DNA of 64,000 nucleotides, taken from positions 1-64,000 of the forward strand of contig RPFO01000941.1 of NCBI GenBank assembly GCA_009746045.1. The letters run 5' to 3'. The notes under the pieces are model-generated. The model did not search any database. It saw only the letters and a program-made list of their open reading frames with translations, and was not told the origin of the DNA. Positions within the stretch are counted from its first letter, which is position 1; every line of letters begins with the position of its first letter. Made by a program: the position numbers and the translations under genes. Below are positions 54,953-64,000 of the stretch, piece after piece. The stretch is from Mesostigma viride (Eukaryota; Streptophyta; Mesostigmatophyceae; Mesostigmatales; Mesostigmataceae).

Positions 54953-57512
54953 CACTTCACCGCAATGGCGTGACTGGCGGCAGCATGCAGCACCACACAG
55001 CCCATGCTCGCCGGATCCACCGGCTGCGCAAGCGTGTCTTCAGCCAAAGGAAGAAATATCACGCCCTGGGATGGCGTGAAAGCCGCGGGCCGTACGGGAT
55101 TGGCGTAGCACGCAAACTCCGCCACGGCATCACTGCAGGAAAGCCATCGCGACTCGGAATCGCATGGCCCGGCTGCGTTGACAAAGACGACTGAGCCCTG
55201 TGGTCCCTCCGCGCCCTGCGCTCGCGCCCCCGTCCGGTCCTCTGACGTTGCCAAAGCATAGCGTGATAAGACGTCGGCATTGGAATGGTCCACCCCAGCG
55301 CGGTGTACAATGATCATGTTATATTCCTGAATAATCATGGCCCAGCGCGCCAGCTTGCCAGTCAGATTAGCACTTGTCATCAACCACTGCAGTGGCTGAT
55401 GGTCGGTGACCAGCGTGAACTGACGCCCGAACAAGTATGGCCGAAAATGTTTGATGGCCCACACCACGGCCAGAGCCTCGCCCTCATACGATGAGTACTT
55501 GGCCTCAGCCGTGTTGTTGCTCCTGCTGGCATACGCCACCACATGTTCCTTGCCATGCACGTCCTTCTGTGCCAACACAGCACCAAGTCCAACCCTGGAC
55601 CAATCCGTGTATAGCACAAATGGCTGTGCATAGTCGGGCTGACGGAGTATCGGCGCTGAGGTGAGCTCTGCCTTGATGGTCTCAATGGCGCATTGCTGCG
55701 CCGGACCCCATGCCCAGACTGCACCTTTCTTCAACAGCTCCGTCAGTGGCTTAACCTTGGTGCTGAAGTTGGGGATATAACCTCGGTAATACCCCGCCAG
55801 CCCCAGGTAAGCCCGCACACCCGCCACATCCGTGGGCGTTGCCGCGTTGACGATCGCTTCCACCTTGGCCGCTTGTGGAGTTCTGCCGCCAGGAATGATC
55901 TGGTGTCCGAGGAAGTCGAGGCTCCGCTGCGCAAACCGACACTTCTCGGGATGCAGCTTTAGGTTGGCTCGCGCCAGTGCCGTGCGCACCTGCTCAAGGT
56001 GCTGGAGGTGTTGCTCAAATGTCTCACTGAAGATGATCACATCATCAATGTAACACGCAGCGAATGGCATGCCATTCAACACTTGATCCATGGCACACTG
56101 AAAGATGGCACTCGCATTCCTATGCCCGAAAGGCATCCTGACCCACTCATAGAGTCGGTGGCCCCCCCAGAACGCGAGCTTGCGTTGGTCACCCTCCGCC
56201 ACTTGGATTTGGTGAAACCCACTGCGGAGGTCCAGGGATGAGATGAACTGCACGCGTGGCGATATCCGGTCAAGCACATCGTCCACTCGCGGCATGGGGT
56301 ACCTGTCCATCGGTGTGTGTGCGTTGAGTTGCCGCAGGTCCGTCGCCATGCGCATCCCAGTCCATTCACCTGTCACCGCATCCTTCTTGGGCGCCACGAC
56401 GGTCGCGGCCGCATAGTTGGATGTGGATGACCGAATGATGCCAGCAGCCTCCAGCTCCTCGCATTGCTGCTGCACAAACTCCAGCTCAGCTTGACTCAGC
56501 CGGTGTTGTCGGCGAAACAGTGGCTGATCGGTGTCCAGCGGTACCCGCATCTGCCCACCATGGTAGCATCCCAGCTCTTGACTGCTGAATGCAAACGCGT
56601 TGCGCGCACCTTCCAGCCACTTGAGCAGCCTCGCACGTTGCTCAGCTGTGAGGTGCTCACAGACGCTCCATTGATGGTTTGCTGCCGGGTCGCTTGCGCT
56701 CGAGACATTGTGCACAGCCACCGTGGGACCGCGCACGGCCGCCGACTGAAACAGCATGTATGCCGCCGCTCCCGGCGTAATGCCTCGCTCTCCCACCTGC
56801 CGTTGTGCGTTCGCCACGAGGAACTGAAAGGCCGGAGCCGCCGAGAACACACAGCTGGTGAGGAGCGCAGTCATGAGGATGAATGACCATACCTGGCGCC
56901 AGGTGTAGGACCACCCTTGGCCCCTGCCGCCTGCCCGCTCCGCCTTAGGCACACCAGCCGGCGCAGCACCGGTGGGTGGAGAAGTGTCCCTCTGCGCCTG
57001 TGCAGTCGCAGTATGGACGGGGAGTGCAACCCGCTGCACCCTCCGCACACCTTGCGCTGCTAGCAAGGTGTACCCCACCTGCCAGGCTGACATGGCCTGG
57101 CCAATGAGCGACCATCGCTCCACCTCCAGGAGCCCTGGGGCGGCGGATGCACCTTCGGCAAAGCCCATGCTTAGTTCACGAAACCCCGCGGGTGGCTGAA
57201 CCAAGAGACCTGTGGCACGCTCCCACACAAGCCCCTTGCCCCGGTCACGATAAGCCTGGGACCCTTGGTAACTGACAATTAGGGGTGGGCAGTGCTCGCA
57301 TGGGGGGCGCCTGCCTTGTTGACGGGCGCGTAGGGTGCCTGATCATCGTGCTCCACATACTGCGCCGTGAGTTGACTGGGCAACACGACATCGACCGGTG
57401 GCAGCTCAATGTGGCTAGCGACATGCTGCATCACCGCCTGCGTAGAACCTTGGCCAGCGATGTTGGTCCAGAACGCGCGCAGCCGATGGGTATTCCCTCC
57501 CAGCCCGGCATT
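54953..57512 (-). pseudogene. G2 methyltransferase C-terminus, hydrophobic segment, RT and RNase H
   Basis: Motif VIII is RLRAFWTNI and the last DNMT helix is WSLIGQAMSAWQVGYTLL. Frame breaks lie near 57260-57290. A hydrophobic segment follows (SFILMTALLTSCVFSA), as in G1. RT is intact from there: SQAELEFVQQQCEELEAAG, SSLDLRSGFHQIQVAEGD, PFAACYIDDVIIFSE. RNase H has YTDWSRVGLGAVL, EGEALAV and VTDHQPLQWLM. It ends at the element B insertion. Confidence 0.9.
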
Positions 57513-57517
57513 GTCCG

Positions 57518-58092
57518 TGTCAGAATTCCAGACTGGTGGCAAGGCTTAAAGATCAAATGTATATTGCTTTACTGATTTAATAATTATTGACTTTGTATCT
57601 GCGACCAAACCGGTGCTGCGACAAAGGAGCATCCGAGGCTAAATGGAAAGCACTTTGCAAGGGCAAAGGTGGCGGCTCAATATTGGCCGTTGATGCACAT
57701 CATTCACCACGTGATTCTAGTCTAAGACAGGTACTCTAACATGTATGTCTGTTTTCTTTCCCTGACTTGTAAAGAGACCAGAATTAATAGCTCAACTTTA
57801 AGTGTCGCCAGACACTGCAGGTTATTACCCCACAGCGGTACACAGTATGTCTGACGCATAATTCAGTCCCACATTAATGCTGTCTACTGTGGGCCATAAC
57901 TACACAAATGGTCATATCTTTTCAACCAGTTGTCAGAATGAGAAAATTCCACTTGTAAAGTTGATCAGCTCAACGAGCTTGATCCAACCATGATGTCAAA
58001 TGTAGCAGAAAGTAATCATATAAGTTCCGGTATACCCGAAACTAGCACACTCAATAATAAGACTGTCAGGCATATTGGGGCATATCCTGACA
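57518..58092 (-). repeat. E5 3' LTR (575 bp)
   Basis: It matches 59856-60434 except for one 4-base gap (CTTGATCC against CTTGATGATTCC) and one substitution. Confidence 0.93.
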
Positions 58093-58100
58093 CCCCCCTT
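58093..58100 (-). promoter_or_regulatory. E5 polypurine tract
   Basis: AAGGGGGG immediately before the TGTCAG end of the 3' LTR is the plus-strand primer. Confidence 0.8.
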
Positions 58101-58669
58101 GCATACAATGTGCCTGTTCCCCCCTTGCTCAGAGAGACCTATAGTTAGTGAGGGTATAGCCGGGTACACTCCCCTGGCACCCCCCTTACACGGCTATCTG
58201 GTTAGTGCTGAGAGGAGACTTGATGACTGTAGCCCCCAGGTGTCCCTGGGAGTGCGCCACAGTGGCTGTCGCTTGGAGAATGCCGGTGACCCTAAAAAAC
58301 CTTCTGGAGCCTGGTCGTTGCTGCTGTTGCTGGGAAAATGCTGGGACCCTTGAAAGACATCCGGTGGCCCCCAGGTGTCCCTGGGAGTGCGCCACAGGAG
58401 GAAAGAACACAGGTTGACTGGTTGATGCTGGTACTGCAGTACTGGTCACTGCTGGCTGCTGGCATGGAGACCTGTCGCCGGTCACGTCTGGCAGGGCGGG
58501 CTACTAGCCGCTAGCGATGCAGGAGGGCCAGGGGACGGGTTGGGGGGGCTGGCTGCTGTCGCCTGCTGCAGTGCAGGTTGAAAAGCTCCAGGGCCCACGT
58601 CTGGTGCTAGCTGGGCCCAGCTGGCTGCTACCCCTTGTTCCCGGTCCCGGGGGGAGCTGGATAAGGCGT

Positions 58670-59551
58670 TTAGAAGCAGAAACCGGGGGGGAGGTCCGGG
58701 GCCTCCTGGGAGGGCGCCGGGGTGTCGGTGGTGTGGTGGACGCCGGTGTTGCCGCGAGTGTTGCGCAGGTGAGGATACTTCCACCAGCAGGTCGGCTCCT
58801 GGTGGGAGGTGCGACCGCAGTGGGTGCAGCTGGGCCGCTGGGCCCCGCCATTGTGACCGCCACGCCCCCTGCCACGGCCGGTTCCACGGCCACCGCGTCC
58901 AGAGTGGGAGGTATGATACACCCCGGTGGCCTCCGCGGAATCTTTGTTACCGTGAACGAGGTCCCATGCCTTAAGAAGTGCCGCCTTAGTTTCCTGTAGG
59001 GTGATACCGTCCCCGAGGTTTAATTGTGCAAGGGACGGAAGCAAATCCTCGGTCACGCCGGCGAGCAGATTCTCGGCCAGATCCTCGGGTGCCATTTTGG
59101 CGCCGGTGGCAATCAGGTCGTTATAAGTTAATTCCCCGTCGGTTATATATTGCCGCATTGTGACGCCGGGTTCCAGTTTCATTCGATTGAGCTTGCGGCG
59201 TAGTGCTCGCCGGTTGCTCATCTGCAGTTTGAGATGCTCATACTCTTCACAGATGCGATGATATGCCACGCTGCCAGTTTTCTGAGTAACACTTTTTGCC
59301 ACTTTGAGTGCCGGTCCAATGAGGCACTGACAAAGGGCAGCAAAAAGAATCAGGTCGCGTTCCTCATTGACCTCGGTGCCAAGCAGGACAGACAGCATCC
59401 CGAATGCTGTCACTACGGCCAGAAAAGGAATCTTCGTGTTATCCCACTTTACTGGGTCGAGGCCGTCGAACTGTGTAATATTTTTGCAGGCCTGTAAGAT
59501 GTTGAGATCTTTCGTCGCTTTCGTAGCTGCTGCTGTCGCGGCTGCGGACAT
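58670..59551 (-). CDS. E5 gag (293 aa)
   Basis: This is an intact frame starting MSAAATAAATKATKDLN. The core is typical of Copia Gag (FDGLDPVKWDNTKIPF, then HLKLQMSNRRALRRKLNRMKLEPGVTMRQY). An RGG-like stretch (GRGTGRGRGRGGHNGG) and a zinc knuckle, CTHCGRTSHQEPTC (CX2CX4HX4C), follow. It is the only gene in E5. It would package its own RNA and borrow enzymes from another element. Confidence 0.9.
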   Translation of the reverse strand: MSAAATAAATKATKDLNILQACKNITQFDGLDPVKWDNTKIPFLAVVTAFGMLSVLLGTEVNEERDLILFAALCQCLIGPALKVAKSVTQKTGSVAYHRICEEYEHLKLQMSNRRALRRKLNRMKLEPGVTMRQYITDGELTYNDLIATGAKMAPEDLAENLLAGVTEDLLPSLAQLNLGDGITLQETKAALLKAWDLVHGNKDSAEATGVYHTSHSGRGGRGTGRGRGRGGHNGGAQRPSCTHCGRTSHQEPTCWWKYPHLRNTRGNTGVHHTTDTPAPSQEAPDLPPGFCF

Positions 59552-59843
59552 GATTGTCTCGGCAAGGTTAAAATCTGGTCACAACCGAGAAAACCGGAGA
59601 CGCTCAATCCGTAATGGTAAAGATTAATATTAATATGCGACGATGGTTGAGAACAGCGAATACGAGATAGAGACGATCGTCCAAATACTGGAGTTCTTGA
59701 ATTTCAATACAGGGAAGCCCTTCAAGAATATGCACGACTGGCATAAAGTGCCGTCGGATTCAGGGAGTCAATTTGCCGATAAATATGGCCAGGTTGACGG
59801 ACCAAATTGTCGGATCAGTTTGTAGCAATTTACGAGGCCACCC

Positions 59844-59855
59844 CGACCGATACCA
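59844..59855 (-). promoter_or_regulatory. E5 primer binding site (tRNA-iMet type)
   Basis: TGGTATCGGTCG follows the 5' LTR without a gap. TGGTATC is complementary to the 3' end of initiator tRNA-Met, the common primer of Copia elements. Confidence 0.75.
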
Positions 59856-60434
59856 TGTCAGAATTCCAGACTGGTGGCAAGGCTTAAAGATCAAATGTAT
59901 ATTGCTTTACTGATTTAATAATTATTGACTTTGTATCTGCGACCAAACCGGTGCTGCGACAAAGGAGCATCCGAGGCTAAATGGAAAGCACTTTGCAAGG
60001 GCAAAGGTGGCGGCTCAATATTGGCCGTTGATGCACATCATTCACCACGTGATTCTAGTCTAAGACAGGTACTCTAACATGTATGTCTGTTTTCTTTCCC
60101 TGACTTGTAAAGAGACCAGAATTAATAGCTCAACTTTAAGTGTCGCCAGACACTGCAGGTTATTACCCCACAGCGGTACACAGTATGTCTGACGCATAAT
60201 TCAGTCCCACATTAATGCTGTCTACTGTGGGCCATAACTACACAAATGGTCATATCTTTTCAACCAGTTGTCAGAATGAGAAAATTCCACTTGTAAAGTT
60301 GATCAGCTCAACGAGCTTGATGATTCCAACCATGATGTCAAATGTAGCAGAAAGTAATCATATAAGTTCCAGTATACCCGAAACTAGCACACTCAATAAT
60401 AAGACTGTCAGGCATATTGGGGCATATCCTGACA
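59856..60434 (-). repeat. E5 5' LTR (579 bp)
   Basis: It is the partner of 57518-58092 and ends (minus strand) TTCTGACA directly before the primer site. Confidence 0.93.
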
Positions 60435-60439
60435 GTCCG

Positions 60440-61815
60440 ACACCACGGGTTCCCCAAAAATACCCACAGTGGTGCCCCAGTCCTCCCGAACAGTGGGGCT
60501 GGGACTGTCCACCGCCACTACATTTTCAAATAAGTAGGCGGGTGGCACCTGCTGCAGCTGCTGGAGCTCGCCCACAATGCGCAGCATGTCCCAAAATAGG
60601 CCGCTCCTGCTGTCGGCAAGGCCCCGGCCATGCCCAGCCTGGCTCATGCCTTGGCACTCCCAGCCAGCAATGACCAACCCTACCTCGCCATGTTGTGAGA
60701 TGAGGCGGCGCAGCTGCTGCTGCCCAAGGAAGCGCACGTCATGAGTGCCCTCGCCGAAGACATCAGCCCAGGCGGATGGAAGAAATTGTGCTGGGTATGC
60801 TTGCGACAAGATAGCGCAGTTGTGCAAATATGCCGCCCTGGCTGTGAGCGATGCCTCCACCGCAATGAGCTTGCTGCATACCCCCCCGCTGCTCAGGAAA
60901 CCGGCTATGCCGCCACCCATACCTGCGAACAGCTCCAGCACGACGGTGGCACGCCCGAAGTCCGGGATGCGTTCCAGCACCTCTGCCCTAAAGCCGGGGT
61001 ACTGCGTGATGGCACCCGGCTGGCGCCGCTTCCCCCCAGCACCCTTGGGCAGTGCCTGACATGCCGCCATCACCCGTGCGCGCACATCGCGCAGGCGTGG
61101 CAGGGCCGGGCGCAACCTGGGCAAGCCAACTTTGCCTCTGCGCATCCCGCGCTGGCAACGCCGCAGGCAGCACACACCGGTGCCTATCGCGCGCGCGCTT
61201 GTCGCTAGCCGCTTGCGCCATGTGCACCGCTTGCGCGTCCGGCCACACGCCCCCCCCCAGTTCTCAGCCGCATCCCCTGGCTCCACCTCTATGCTGGCGG
61301 GCGACACCACTGCAGCCACACACGCGTCTAGCGACACCACCCCCTGCGGGTTAGGCTCCGGGTCGCTGCTGCACTGAATGGGAAGAAGCGCCTTTTGCTT
61401 CCCCTCCCCCTGCCAATCACGGCGGTAGGTCGCAACCTCCAGCCAAGGGTCAATTATGAGCCCGAGGCGATACATGACGTCCATCCCGATAAGGGCTGCA
61501 TACCCACACCTGTCGACCACCAAGGCCGGCACAGCCACGCAGGCCATCCGCTTTGGGTCCGTGGGGTTGAGGATGACGTTGATCAGCATGGAAGTCATTG
61601 CATCGGGTCGCGCCGCTGGCCCTTTCCATCCCTCCACGAGAACGGTGCTGTCTATGAGCCCGCCGTTCTCACGGGTCGCACCACACATCTTGGCCAGCTC
61701 CATGGTGATCACGAGCGGCCCGGCTCCGCCATCCAGCTTGGTGACGGACTTTGCGCTGGGGCACACCATAGGGCCCCAACAAGTGCCGTCCTCGCTTATT
61801 GCCTGGAAAGCGATA
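60440..61815 (-). pseudogene. G2 protease and N-terminal part of the DNA methyltransferase
   Basis: Protease has VTKLDGGAGPLVIT, where DGG replaces DSG, and CGYAALIGMDVMYR. DNMT motif I is VLELFAGMGGGIAGF, motif II LIAVEAS, motif IV VIAGWECQGMSQAG with catalytic Cys, and motif VI AYLFENVVA. The frame meets E5 after FGEPVVSD. It joins to the part ending at 57512. A shift near 61815 separates it from gag. Confidence 0.9.
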
Positions 61816-63738
61816 GCCGGGACCCATCAGGGTGCTTTGCCACCGTGACTGTCCTCGGCACCCGTGACATCCGCTCCTCGCGGGTTGCTTCCCGGGGCAT
61901 GGTTGGTGCTGGGACGTCTGCCGGGGTTGCCGGCATAACTGGCATGGTGACCCGCCGCGCAGTTTCCGCCACCGGCAATGTGCGTGCGTCTAGGCTGTCG
62001 GCGCACCGCTGCAGTGCCGCAGCTGCTTGGTGCACCAACGTGATGCCCCGCTGCCCGCAGCCATCAATCACTTGCCTGGCAGAAAACAAGGGAGCATCAA
62101 TCACTCCATCCACTGGCAAGAATGGTGGCAGCTTGCGCCGCTGCTCGGCGTCGGCGGGGTTCGGGTGCTCCAGCAGCGATGACTCACCGCCGGTTGAACC
62201 TGCCGGGAACGATGCAGGAAGCTGGGGTGGCCCCCCCTCACCATTTCCCGTGGTTGGTAGGAACGACGGCAATGCCCGTGCCTGCTTGCCTCGGGTAGCT
62301 GCCTGGACCTCGACGGCATGGATAGGAGCCCAGAACAAGTCGGGTTGCTCCACCAGCGTATACGCGTCATACGCTTCCATCCCCGCCGCCTGCCCACTCG
62401 GTTGGCTGGGTGACGCCGGCGCTGCCGATACCTCAGCTGCCTGCTCTGTTGGCGTGCTGTCGGCCGCCACCATGGCCGCTGCATGTGCTTGCACGGTCTT
62501 GGTGACCACTGGGTACTTGCACCCTGCCGGAGCATGGGCGGGCGTTCCAGCCGCGTGCTCCTTCTTGCACTGGGCTGGGCAGGCCCGCTTCACGTGATCT
62601 GGCTTCCCGCAGATCCAACATGCCTTGTGCGGGTCAGCCGTCGCCTGGCCGGTGCTGCTGGAGGCCGTGTTGTCGCCCCCCGCGCTGGCTGGCTTGTCCG
62701 CCTGCGACCCAAACTGCCGGCTGCTTGGTCCACCCCTTCCACCGCTGGACCCTCCACCGCCTGATTGCGCGCCACCCACCCTGTTACCCTTGTGCGCTTG
62801 GGCGACTTCTTGGCGTACCAGCTCCACTAGGTCCGGGAGACCCCGTGCCTGTCGCCGGTTGAATGCATGCACTTCCGTGCACAGCTGGGCCAGGTCCCAG
62901 TGACAACCAAATCTAGGTTGTGGGATCATGGCAGCTTTTGGACCCAACGCCTTGAGCCACTTCTCACACGCCTCCGCCTCCGTCCATGCCGGGACCTCAT
63001 CCCGCAAGACCTCCAGGCGGTCCATCGTGGCGTCAGGCGACTCCTTGTCCCCCACCTTGAAATCATGCCACTCCGCCTCCGCCTTGGTGGAGGAGTGGGC
63101 GTACTTGGCGCGCAGCAGTTCCCACAGCTCCTCGGCAGGGTCGACGTCAAATACCACGTGTTGGTAGTCCGGCAAGCCTTGTTGGTCGCGCCTGTACCAC
63201 ACATCGGATCTTCCCGTCTTCAGCGCCACCTCATGGTAGCCTGTGACCCACCGCTGCACCAGCTTTTGCGTGTTGCCCGAGAAAAACATTGGGATGTTGT
63301 CCATCTCAAAGGACTTCGGCAGCTGGTTATGCGTGACGATATACTGCTGGTGCAGCCAAGTCTTATATTTCCAATAGGCTTGGTTGTGATGTCAACAAGC
63401 CCACCGTCAGCAGTATACCTGTCCTTCAGCTCCACCTGCGCTTGCACCGGCATTCCCACCTTGGATCCCTCAATCGGCGACCCATTGCAGCCCACCGGCA
63501 TGCTTGGCGTCCTTGGTAGAGTAGCCACAAACCTCGGCTCCAGCCCATAGCCTCGTTCCACCGTGTATGGACTGCCTCGCTGCAATCCCGGAATGATGCC
63601 TGGCCGCACCCGCGGTGTTTGTAGCCGTGGCGTCGCTGGGTTTGTTGGTGCCGGCGCATGCGGCACGCCCAAAGAAAACCCAGTTTGTGCACTAGGCATC
63701 CCAGGCACATGCTGCCGCGACGCCTGCATCTGTGGCAC
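61796..63738 (-). pseudogene. G2 gag with zinc knuckle and conserved linker block
   Basis: It starts MPQMQASRQH (63738), with a Pro-rich N-terminus. After a frame break near 63370 the core reads VVFDVDPAEELWELLRAKY. The knuckle is CWICGKPDHVKRAC. A block of unknown function follows, with DAPLFSARQVIDGCGQRG, which G1 shares. The frame ends by a shift near 61815 where the protease frame takes over. Confidence 0.85.
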
Positions 63739-63740
63739 TT

Positions 63741-64000
63741 AAGCCTGTGGCTGCACGGATGGTGCAGTTAAAGCCCCCGACCGGCTGAGCTATGGCGGTC
63801 GGTCACGTTGAGCTTGGGATAAGGTGAACACAGAGAACTGCTGTTGGAGCTGGCCAACCACTGGTTTATGTCTTAGCCAGAAAAGCCTATCCGGTTAGCC
63901 GTAACCGTTAGACAAGCTAGCTGTCCGTACCGACCCGGATAAGGCCCCGGACTGGGGCCTAGGTGGCGCCGGCCCTAGGCGCCGCCCTTAGACCGGTCGA
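63741..64000 (-). other. G2 leader region, no gene seen
   Basis: It is non-coding and rich in short palindromes (CCGACCG/CGGTCGG, GGCGCC). It precedes G2 gag and may hold part of the leader or 5' LTR. No partner repeat is in the window. Confidence 0.35.

Larger units (their letters stand above)
57518..60434 (-). mobile_element. E5: Gag-only LTR retrotransposon (TR-GAG type), 2917 bp
   Basis: LTRs of 575 and 579 bp begin TGTCAG and end CTGACA. TSD is GTCCG (57513-57517 and 60435-60439). Between them is one Gag ORF and no pol, so it depends on a partner element for RT and integrase. A primer site for initiator tRNA-Met and a polypurine tract are both present. It interrupts the G2 methyltransferase between motifs VI and VIII. 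Confidence 0.92.
40900..63740 (-). mobile_element. G2: Gypsy-type retrotransposon with DNMT and PHD finger, split by three elements
   Basis: On the minus strand the order is gag, zinc knuckle, conserved block, protease, DNMT, hydrophobic segment, RT, RNase H, integrase, SH3-like tail and PHD finger. Insertions E5, B and A split it, each with a 5-bp TSD. Removing them in turn gives a continuous Gypsy order. Frameshifts and one nonsense codon show it is inactive. LTRs are not identified and the 5' end may lie beyond the window. Confidence 0.87.

Noticed and set aside
57518-61769. A restriction-modification methyltransferase or bacterial contamination
   Set aside because: The DNMT is in one polyprotein with a Gypsy protease and RT and is present twice. 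The window is otherwise eukaryotic retrotransposons.
63745-63830. tRNA-like sequence with an A-box (TAGCTCAGCCGG) on the minus strand
   Set aside because: A D-arm and a CTGCA/TGCAG stem-loop can be drawn, but U33 and the T-arm are missing and the spacing is wrong.

Overview
The window looks like one large nest of eukaryotic transposable elements. I could not find a convincing ordinary host gene, rRNA, tRNA, CRISPR or prokaryotic operon. Long Copia-type (Ty1) and Gypsy-type (Ty3) polyproteins, LTR pairs with 5-bp target-site duplications (TSDs), TIR elements and simple repeats cover most of the 64 kb. Gypsy elements carrying a C5-cytosine DNA methyltransferase (DNMT) domain, together with the general sequence style, suggest an alga. 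Retrotransposon-borne DNMTs are known from charophyte green algae and dinoflagellates. The species cannot be fixed from the sequence alone.

Layout, left to right. (1) E1, a decayed Copia-type element on the minus strand, runs from before base 1 to about 12060. Its 5' LTR is split by a 4955-bp non-autonomous Tc1/mariner-like element (7089-12043) that is full of satellites. (2) 12061-14805 has no recognised gene. (3) E2 (14811-22465, minus) is a complete Copia-type element with intact gag and pol, 472-bp LTRs and TSD GCCAG. (4) G1 (about 23677-38708, plus) is a Gypsy element with gag, protease, DNMT, RT and RNase H. It is split inside the DNMT by E3 (27396-36344, plus), a complete Copia-type element with apparently identical 654-bp LTRs. 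E3 carries in its 3' UTR a 544-bp miniature element whose terminal repeats are each a perfect 206-bp palindrome. (5) E6 (38709-40260) is a Copia 3' end plus LTR fused to the broken end of G1. (6) G2 (about 40900-63740, minus) is a second DNMT-Gypsy, with a PHD finger after its integrase. It is cut by three insertions: element A (42549-51801, Copia), element B (51920-54947, internally deleted Copia) and element E5 (57518-60434, an LTR element encoding only Gag). Element A is itself interrupted by a 1759-bp TTAA-flanked, piggyBac-like element (47142-48900).

How the parts relate. Two Copia sub-families are present: E1/E3/E6 and E2/A/B. In both, the retropepsin-like domain lies between integrase and RT (GAG-INT-PR-RT-RH). 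The usual Copia order is PR-INT-RT-RH. Both use an HGDD motif where RT normally has YxDD, and most of their LTRs are bounded by AGTTA...TAACT instead of TG...CA. The TSDs (CACGC, CGCAG, GTCCG, GGTGC, GCCAG, CCAAC) let the order of insertion be read directly. G1 and G2 are the older hosts. E2, E3, A and B are recent by LTR identity. The palindromic element inside E3 and the TTAA element inside A are later still.

The most unusual items are the DNMT-PHD Gypsy elements, the rearranged Copia polyprotein, and the miniature element with palindromic terminal repeats, for which an empty-site copy exists in the same window.
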